Assembly (NCBI RefSeq): GCF_000330505.1
Contig: NW_004440453.1
Coordinates: 2,763-66,762 of the forward strand
Reading direction: 5' to 3'
Origin: Entamoeba invadens IP1
Lineage: Eukaryota > Evosea > Mastigamoebida > Endamoebidae
DNA length: 64,000 bases
How positions within the stretch are numbered: position 1 is the first letter of the stretch; every line of letters begins with the position of its first letter. Positions 56,299 to 64,000 of this stretch are shown piece by piece. Both the position numbers and the translations under genes were made by a program. Below the pieces are notes generated by a model that was given only the letters and a program-made list of their open reading frames with translations, did no database searches and had not been told where the DNA came from.

Positions 56299-57401
56299 CA
56301 GTATGGAGAATAATTTGTCTTGCTGGAACTAATTTGTCTACACCCTTAAATATTAAAATTTACTATATTTTATTATACTCAAAATATTTATTAGATTTAT
56401 TCAGATTTGTCTTTTTTAGTAATATTTTTGTAAAAAATTACTTGGAATATATCTATAAAAAAAACATTTTTTGTTTGTGACACATTTTTATCGAATAAAA
56501 CGGGACATTACTGTGTTGTGGATGAAAAATAAAAAATTAAAAAACCACATTCAAGAATACAAGGAAAAAACACCAAGCATTGATTTGAATGATAATAAAC
56601 AACAGTCAGAAAAATGCGTTAAAAAAAGTATGATAACAATTAAATTAATTATAGCACATAACAAGTGTTTCTACTATGACCTTTCATTCCCACCCTCATC
56701 CCAATTTTCAGAGTAAAGCATTTGCCTCAATACTTTTTAATAAAGTCTACATCAACGCAACCGTTTGTGCTTCCCTATGTCACCTACTTTTCTGTCCGTA
56801 CCGCGTGGACGTGGATGTGATTCCACCCTGTTTAAAAAGGAAGGGGGTCAGGAGATCCGCGCCAAGGGAGGACTGGAACGTGTGGAACGGGTGCACAAAT
56901 AGACTGTTTTGACGCGGCTTCCAGAGCTTTTTTTTCGGTGCTGTCTCACTTTGTACCCACTAACTCAATGTGACTGTTCGTCATTATTTGAAATTGGGAA
57001 CGAAACCAAATGTCTACTAAATTTACTATTTACTATAATTCACATATTTTAATAAAAAAATCAAGTTGTAAAGGTAATGGCGTGAAAAGCCATTATATTT
57101 TGACTGATTTAAACATTTATGTTATTGTATTAACGAACAAAACAAAAAGTTGACACAACTGACAGCAACAATATACCATTGTTGTTGGTAAAGCGTATTT
57201 TATAAATTAATTTTTAAGTTTTAGATAAAAAGTTTTTTAGTTTGGGTTGTTTGGTTTAAAATTAGAAAGTAGACAAATTACGATTTTGGAGATGGAACTG
57301 AAAAAAATATTGGGGAATTTGTGACTTAAAAATGGGAAATTAATATGCTAAAAGGTTTATAAGACAAATTAGTTCCTGTAGACAAATTAGTTGCCCATCT
57401 G
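56299..57401. mobile_element. Non-autonomous TIR element with double-box ends
   Basis: Starts CAGTATGG after TA (56297-56298). Ends with the inverse of CAGATGGGC before TA (57402-57403). Each end carries two copies of the 12-mer CTAATTTGTCTA or a near variant, about 14-18 bp apart. TA flanks and CAG termini suggest a pogo/Tc1 relative. The 1.1-kb interior has no transposase; it contains an 81-codon Lys-rich ORF (56471-56716, not called) and one copy of the dispersed ~200-bp repeat. Confidence 0.7.
56741..56960 (+). repeat. Dispersed ~200-bp repeat, copy 2
   Basis: Aligns with the reverse complement of 5383-5590. It is GC-rich relative to surroundings (for example GGACGTGGATGTGATTCC and CGCGCCAAGGGAGGACTGG). 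One frame (to 56912) is open and reads 'VDVIPPCLKRKG', faintly like the segment near the last catalytic residue of some DDE transposases. So the repeat could be a coding relic and not a SINE. It is located inside the element 56299-57401. Confidence 0.6.
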
Positions 57402-57437
57402 TATATATAATTTTCCTAATAAAACTAATAAAACAAT

Positions 57438-57927
57438 TCACGTTGATGTATTAGAAACACTTTGCATGTTGTTAATAACCTCGTTGATATCAATTCTTTC
57501 TTTTGGATTTTGTTTCCACGAAAGTTGAATAATGTTGTAAATACCTTCTGATATTACTTCACATCTGTTCAGTCTTTTGCCTTCCATAACAAACTCCGCT
57601 ATTTTCCATGGAAACTTGAATTCATTGATTGGATACGCCTCTCCCCATTTGAAGCACTCATACATTGTTATTGCAAATGAGAATATGTCTGCACTTTTTG
57701 TGTATTTCTGTTTCAAAAGAACTTCAGGTGCCATATACACTGGTGTTCCAATACCTTTAGTGAATGTCATGTTAGTCATCAGCAAATTCACATTTCTGGC
57801 ACTTCCAAAATCAGTCAATTTAGCATTCACTTTATCATTTAAATCCAATGAAAACACTAATATGTTGTCTGGCTTGATGTCTCTGTGTAATATCCCATTT
57901 GAGTGTAAATAACTTATCCCATTTGCT
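57438..57927 (-). pseudogene. Second transmembrane kinase, C-terminal half of the kinase domain
   Basis: The minus-strand frame holds the catalytic loop HRDIKPDN, DFGSAR, GTPVYMAPEV and the rest of the C-lobe, ending TGA/TAA at 57438 with a Ser/Thr-rich tail. It is over 60% identical by eye to the corresponding part of the giant kinase at 11065-18972. At 57927 the frame is cut by a hAT (57928-63215). The upstream half of the same domain resumes at 63216. The 8-bp target duplication CATTTGCT marks both junctions. All kinase residues are otherwise intact, so the insertion appears to be the first inactivating event. Confidence 0.92.
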
Positions 57928-58391
57928 CATAGTGTGGCTTTTTAAACTTTTTATTTATATAAGACTGAAAACTATTTATATAAAGCATTTTGTGCTTAAA
58001 AAGTTTGTAATATAAAAACAACGTCCACAAGTTCGGGAAATTAATTGTCGTTTAAATTATTATTTGTTTTTGAATTATTTATGTTTTCATTTAACTTTAT
58101 TATTAAATTTTTAACACGTTTTTTACTAAAAAAAACTTAAATTTATTATATTATAATCATAAACATTTAACATTAATTAGAATTATATATTTTTTAAAAA
58201 AATTGAGATAAATAATTTAAATTTCACATTTATATTTTTAAATAATTATAAAAATAATCAAATTTTGTTATATACAAACTTTTTAATTGAAATCTATTTA
58301 TTTTGTTGTAAAAAAAATATTTTTTTGTGTATATTGTTAATACATTATATTTAAAATTACAAATTAAATTATAAAAAGCAAATTAAAATAA

Positions 58392-61074
58392 TTAACAATT
58401 AATTTTGTATATTGTCTTTTTGCTTTTTATTGAATAATTCAATCTTTCTGCTGTAAATTTTAATGGACTGTTTAAATGATTAATTTGGTTTATTCGATTG
58501 AATGTTCTTTCCACATCACTTGTTGAAGGAAATATGGTTAGAAGGACGTCAACTATTTTAATAAGTTGTGATAATTGATTGTTTTTTAATATTTGAAAGA
58601 CGTCCAACAAACGCACTTTTGTTATATAATTAGTCTTTTCGATCAATATTCGGTCATATTCTGATTGTAGTTGATTATTAATACTGTTATTAATAATTCT
58701 TTTTTGTCTTCAACGTTCAAACGTGATAACAAGTTTTTTAAAATTAACAATTCATCATTTTGAAATAAATAATTGTTGTAACAATTTATATCTGGGTTAA
58801 TTCCTTTTAATAACAAATCTGGAATATAATGTATGTATAATATTTGATTCAAATTGTTATGTGTTTCATTATTCTTATAAACATCTTCGTTTATGTATCC
58901 AGTAGAATAATCAACCATATTATTTATTGAATTCATATTGACTGACATGTTTGCGTATTTAAATCTAAGTTCTGTGTTAATTATCAAACGCAATAACAGT
59001 CTTTCAGTAAAACCGATATCAACAATTAGAATATCTTTAATGTCTCTGAATTCTTTAAAATCTCCCATTCTAAGTTGATGTAAACATGTAGAAAGGTATT
59101 TTCTAAACATTGTCGTTCTTTCATAATATTCAGGGAGAGATCCTTCGCTGTTTTGAAAAGTCGAACATAAAACAAACATCATTTTATATAAATGACACAA
59201 AACTCTCAATTTATTTTTTGTTTTTAAAGAATTATCACCAAAATAAAAAGGAAAAGTGCACTCAGTTGTATTACGTGTTATTGTTTTGCTATATGTACCA
59301 ACTTTTTTGTTTTTAAATTCACTCTCAAGTTCTGTTTTAACTCTGAGTATTGAAACATATGACACAATTTCTTCATAATGTTCCAATACATTATTAATGT
59401 TTCTACAAATATACAAAAACGTGTTTTTGCAAAAGTATCAATTGTAACATTTAACATCTTTTTTGTTTTTTTAAAAGTCGTCAAGTATTTTCGTTGAACA
59501 GAACCATTTGATAAAAATGACAATTGGCCCTGCATCAGAGTCACTAGAAAGATCTTCTCCACACAGATGACACCTGTGAAAATAACACCAAATACCATGG
59601 ACAGGCTGTTCTATAACATCAAAATGGTTTGTTTTAACATCTTTCACCAAATCATTATATTCTTTGATCACTCCAGATTCAACTCCAATTTCGGTAGCAT
59701 TTCCATCGGTTGTTTCACCAACAACTTTGATATGTGGAATATTTGCTATATCCAACTCATTTTTTAATCATTTTGCAACATCTTTTCCTGATGTAACACC
59801 GTCATAAGTTTTTAAAACCAATGGACACAATTTTATTTTACCATTATATAAATACCTCATTTCAATTGAATAAACATCTTTGTGTTTATTCTTAAAAGAT
59901 GAGTCAAACCCAATAGCAACACAATCAACTTTATGTTCCATTATTTGATTCAATTTTTCAAGGAAATGCGTATTTTCGCGTGTCATTTGCCTTTTAGCTG
60001 TTCTATAATCTATATTTAAACATTCAACGTCTCGTCTTTTATCTTTGATGATATAAGATACCGCTACATCAATTATAGTTTTTATCATTTTAGTTTGATT
60101 TTGCGAAAAATGCGCCTCAATTCCAAGGGAATTGATAATATATGAAGTAACATGATTCATTCTATGTTCATTGATATTCCTATCTTTATAAGTCCTTGAT
60201 TGTTTAGTATCAAATACAAACCAAAAAGAAGTTACAAAGCGATCAACTAAAAAAGTGTCATTAACCCAACAAAATTGCCTTATTTTTTCAGCTATATTTA
60301 TGGGATCTTTGGTTAATATATCCGATGAAATTGTTTCGGTAAATTTATTTTTAACAAGTTCGTTTATTTGATCGATTGTTTCATGTTGTGGTGTAGTTTT
60401 AGGAAGTGTAGTATCCATTAATATATTTTCTGATGTCTCTTCGGATTCCTCAAAATATTCTTCAAGAGAATAGTCATCACTTTCAGATGTATTTGATGAT
60501 AATACATCACTGTTTTCTTGGACATAAGAATATTCGTTTTCAATATTTAGTGTATTCGTGATATGTATAGGATTTAGTCTTGATACGTTTTCAATATTCG
60601 AGTTTAATGAATTTCTAAAAATCAAAGGAAGTGCCGGTGGTATATTATATTGTGTTGCTTTTTTGACAATCAATGACAACCAATATTTGTTTGACTAAGT
60701 TTATTAAAAAATAAAAATACGATTTTTTTCTTTTGTAATTTGTGATCTGGAGTTTTAATAAAATAAATACACACATCAGAATCATTTTGTTCATCAATAA
60801 AAGTAGAGTACAATTGGATAATTTCATTTTCGTTTAGAATAACCGGTTCTTCATTGAGTTCTTTTGGGAAACTTTCACCATATAATGGTTGAAAACATGT
60901 TCTGAGTTTGTTATGAACATCGGATTCATGACTTTTACATGATGAAAAAAGCATCCACAATTCATCTCGCAAACAAAAAGAAAACTCAACACCTTGATAT
61001 TTGGCTAATAAATATCCTTTTTTAAAATAATTAAAAGAATTTACATCGAAAATCAAATCGTTTGGATTGCTCAT
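58392..61074 (-). pseudogene. hAT transposase of element 2, frameshifted
   Basis: Start ATG at 61074. Segments 61074-60670, 60679-59768, 59755-59471, 59416-58643 and 58646-58392 are in order and overlap or abut with single frame changes. Landmarks are: FDSSFKNKHKDVYSIEMRY (first catalytic region), ETTDGNATEIGVESG (second), CYFHRCHLCGEDL (Cys-x2-His), and the C-terminal dimerisation motif 'LLTIFPSTSDVERTFNRIN'. There is no obvious BED finger at the N-terminus. About 890 codons in total, a normal to long hAT size. Several breaks are at A/T runs, so some could be assembly errors. Confidence 0.85.
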
Positions 61075-62260
61075 TGTGTTTTGTTTTTTTCAAGATAGTT
61101 AATTTTTATAAGGAAATTGAAATAATGAAAACACACGAAATTTAAATGTTATGTAATTGTTTATTTACAATGTTTTATAATTATATTATTATGTATTAAA
61201 TTGCAATATATAATATTTATTTATCACAACATTAATGTTTTAATGTTGACGAAATTCAATAGATACTAAATAGATTTTTTTAATATATTATATTATTTTG
61301 GTTTTATAATTATAAAATGAATCCTTCCACACACAAAAACGATAAAAATAAATAGAAATACGTGAACACGATAATCATATTATTATCGAAGACTATTGAG
61401 ATATATACATACACAAATTGGTTTGTTTTTTGTTGCAATAATTTGTTTGAAAGTACAGTTACGATTATCAAATGAAATGATATGATATTTACATACATCT
61501 ATGTATGTATATTGTACATTATATTATATTATAAACTAGAAAAATAATAAAATATCATATTATTATAAAATATATTAAATTGATAGTTGTCATAATGTAT
61601 AAAAAAACATGATAAACAATCAACTGCAGATAATTATTTATGACTTAATGATATGATATTTAAACACACTTGTTTTTTAAAAATAAAAACAACAAAATTA
61701 TGATAAATGTGATTATTGTATAATCATAAAATACAATAAAAAGCGAAAATTGGAAACAATATTTAATTCTTATAACAGTAATGTAAAATGTATGTATTTA
61801 AATGTATGGATGTCAAAAATTGATATCATGGTACAATTTAAAATTAAAATATACATACGAAAAATGAACTATGTGTCGTATTAAAATATGAGTTGTGACA
61901 AATTGAAACAAATATGGTTCCAAATTCCAATTAGACTTAAAGTTATTGAAAAGTATTAAATAGATTTAGTGGTAATCTTACATAACACATTCTAAAAAAG
62001 TGTATTTACTAAAATGAACAATTTGTGTGTTGTGATTCAAAAATGATATATATATAAACAGAAAACAAAATATGTGGTATTATTCAATTAACAATAAAAA
62101 AGTGAACTACATATAAGTAAAAGTTGATTAGTTGATATACAAATTAACACATTTAATGTTTAATTGTGAATACAACAAATGAAAGATAATATAAATCAAA
62201 TAAATATTTGATTTATATTTTTTTGTTACAAAATATAACAAAAACGTAAATACGTATAAC
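61075..62260. other. Non-coding 5' region of hAT element 2
   Basis: AT-rich region between the transposase start and the minisatellite. It contains many ATATATA/CATATATG-like runs and no ORF. Confidence 0.5.
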
Positions 62261-62943
62261 GAGAAAACGAGAAAACGAGAAAACGAGAAAACGAGAAAAC
62301 GAGAAAACGAGAAAACGAGAAAACGAGAAAACGAGAAAACGAGAAAACGAGAAAACGAGAAAACGAGAAAACGAGAAAACGAGAAAACGAGAAAACGAGA
62401 AAACGAGAAAACGAGAAAACGAGAAAACGAGAAAACGAGAAAACGAGAAAACGAGAAAACGAGAAAACGAGAAAACGAGAAAACGAGAAAACGAGAAAAC
62501 GAGAAAACGAGAAAACGAGAAAACGAGAAAACGAGAAAACGAGAAAACGAGAAAACGAGAAAACGAGAAAACGAGAAAACGAGAAAACGAGAAAACGAGA
62601 AAACGAGAAAACGAGAAAACGAGAAAACGAGAAAACGAGAAAACGAGAAAACGAGAAAACGAGAAAACGAGAAAACGAGAAAACGAGAAAACGAGAAAAC
62701 GAGAAAACGAGAAAACGAGAAAACGAGAAAACGAGAAAACGAGAAAACGAGAAAACGAGAAAACGAGAAAACGAGAAAACGAGAAAACGAGAAAACGAGA
62801 AAACGAGAAAACGAGAAAACGAGAAAACGAGAAAACGAGAAAACGAGAAAACGAGAAAACGAGAAAACGAGAAAACGAGAAAACGAGAAAACGAGAAAAC
62901 GAGAAAACGAGAAAACGAGAAAACGAGAAAACGAGAAAACGAG
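62261..62943. repeat. Minisatellite, 8-bp unit GAGAAAAC, about 85 copies
   Basis: A perfectly homogeneous tandem array, 683 bp long, with no substitution seen in about 85 units. It is strand-asymmetric: one strand is A/G-rich, with only one C per unit. It lies inside the hAT element, between transposase and right TIR. The complete uniformity implies very recent expansion. The assembled length may be limited by the assembly. Confidence 0.98.
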
Positions 62944-63215
62944 ATAAAATATTAAATAATTGAATTGTTGTTATTTTAAATAGTTTAATATTGTTAATAT
63001 ATATAATTTTTATATTATATATCTAATAAATAACAATATTTTATAAATGTTATTTATTTATAACGAACTTTATATAATTATTAATGTGGAGAGGTAACAA
63101 TTTATAAATATAGTTTCTTCATATCTATTAATAACAGAACTTCTGGGGAGTTATAAATATATATATTTGCCGATTATTTTCTTCGAGTAAAAAAGTACCA
63201 AAATGCCACACTATG

Positions 63216-64000
63216 CATTTGCTGCATCTATCATCATTTTTATTCGAAGTTTAATACAAACATCTGAACTTGGTTTATGATTCGTTAAGTCTTGTAAAGA
63301 CCCAAATGGTGCAAATTCAGTCACCATACATACTTTGTTTGGAATAAATACGGCGCCATAGAAATGGACAATATACTCACTTCTGAATTTATCTAACATT
63401 GTAACTTCTTTTTCAAAAAATGACAATAACGAGTTTCCAACCATTTCTTTCAATTTTTTAATAGCAACTTCGTTTCCTTTGTAAGTTCCTTTGTAAACAA
63501 TACCAAAACCACCTTCACCAAGCTTTTTGTCTTCATTTAATTCTTCATTATCCAATTTTGTTGATATCTGAGTTATAGCAACCAAATTAATTTGAGTTTC
63601 TTTGGTTATTCCACTTTTAAAATTCACAGAAAACAATGTGATTTTATCTTTAATTTTGCACGAACAATTTGGTCGAATAAAAATTTCAAATTCGACTGCT
63701 TTGTTCTTTTTTAGAGAAATTACAAGAGGTTCTGTTCTTATGGTATATTTTTCTGTGTTGTCTTTTGAGGAAAATTGCACTTTAATTGTGTTCTTTCCGA
63801 AATTTCCAACACATAATAACTCGCGCGACTCTTTGTCGACTGGAATCGTTTCCTCGTCGTTTTCACCTTCAAATTTAATTTGATTTTTATTCACAAAAAC
63901 ATCAGAAATTGAAGTTTTGGTGAATTGAATGTTCGACTTTCTGACATCAAAAATGCACGTCTTTTCTTGCACTTTTTTAATATGATAGTGGCGATTAATT
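63216..64000 (-). pseudogene. Second transmembrane kinase, juxtamembrane region and N-lobe (continues past window)
   Basis: The minus-strand frame is open from the window edge to the hAT junction. It carries the beta-rich cytoplasmic domain also present in the giant kinase ('EPLVISLKKNKAVEFEIFIR'), then the Gly loop GEGGFGIVYKG, the Lys in VAIKKLKE, and the N-lobe through MIDAAN, where the hAT cuts it. The Cys-rich ectodomain and membrane helix should lie beyond 64000. The remainder of the domain is at 57438-57927. Confidence 0.92.

Larger units (their letters stand above)
57928..63215 (-). mobile_element. hAT transposon 2, inserted in a kinase gene
   Basis: 5,288 bp. The termini are CATAGTGTGGC at 57928 and its exact inverse ending at 63215 (11 bp perfect, then a TTTT block). 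A perfect 8-bp duplication CATTTGCT flanks it (57920-57927 and 63216-63223). It carries a minus-strand hAT transposase (58392-61074) and an 8-bp minisatellite (62261-62943) between the transposase start and the right TIR. The perfect duplication and TIRs indicate recent insertion. Confidence 0.95.

Noticed and set aside
56471..56716. 81-codon Lys-rich ORF inside the double-box TIR element
   Set aside because: Low complexity, no transposase motif, and it overlaps the start of a dispersed repeat. Probably chance.
62261..62943. CRISPR-like array
   Set aside because: The 8-bp unit repeats head to tail with no spacers, in a eukaryotic transposon. It is a minisatellite.

Overview
The window is very AT-rich eukaryotic DNA. 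It most likely comes from an Entamoeba of the E. invadens type. The evidence is a giant CXXC-rich transmembrane kinase, several BspA-like leucine-rich-repeat (LRR_5) genes, short intergenic regions around intact genes, and a dense set of cut-and-paste DNA transposons (hAT, piggyBac, Tc1/mariner, pogo, PIF/Harbinger-like) with no clear LINE. The genus call is an inference from protein families. The species is a guess.

Layout. 1-6.2 kb: no intact gene; decayed Cys-rich coding scraps, two small inverted-repeat elements (MITEs), a 7-bp microsatellite and one copy of a dispersed ~200-bp repeat. 6.2-9.4 kb: a complete but mutated PIF/Harbinger-like transposon with ~365-bp inverted ends; the end of a second copy runs into the assembly gap at 10770-10869. 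11.1-19.0 kb: the only large intact gene, a 2,635-residue receptor-like kinase. 21.2-24.8 kb: a broken BspA-like LRR gene. 24.96 kb: tRNA-Ser(CGA). 25.2-29.2 kb: two minus-strand genes of the LRR family, one nearly intact and one broken. 29.7-30.9 kb: a broken multi-pass membrane protein gene. 32.35-34.26 kb: an intact orphan coiled-coil gene followed by a small acidic ORF in the same frame. 34.5-40.8 kb: an inverted-repeat element encoding a decayed protein-primed family B DNA polymerase, with a second TIR element nested in it. 42.0-44.0 kb: a broken CXXC-rich surface protein gene.

From 45.6 to 63.2 kb the sequence is almost entirely transposons, several nested in others. In order: a hAT inserted in a piggyBac-like end, a piggyBac MITE, a piggyBac element with transposase and a nested MITE, a Tc1/mariner relic, a pogo element, a non-autonomous element with double-box ends, and a 5.3-kb hAT carrying an 85-copy 8-bp minisatellite. 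That last hAT sits inside the kinase domain of a second transmembrane kinase gene. Its 8-bp target duplication is perfect, so the kinase was broken recently.

Functionally the host content is surface and signalling genes (kinases, Cys-rich proteins, LRR proteins). Most copies are pseudogenes. Many breaks lie in homopolymers, so some could be assembly errors. Three 100-N gaps (10770-10869, 27068-27167, 37714-37813) fall in a transposon end, at the start of the minus-strand gene, and in the polymerase.
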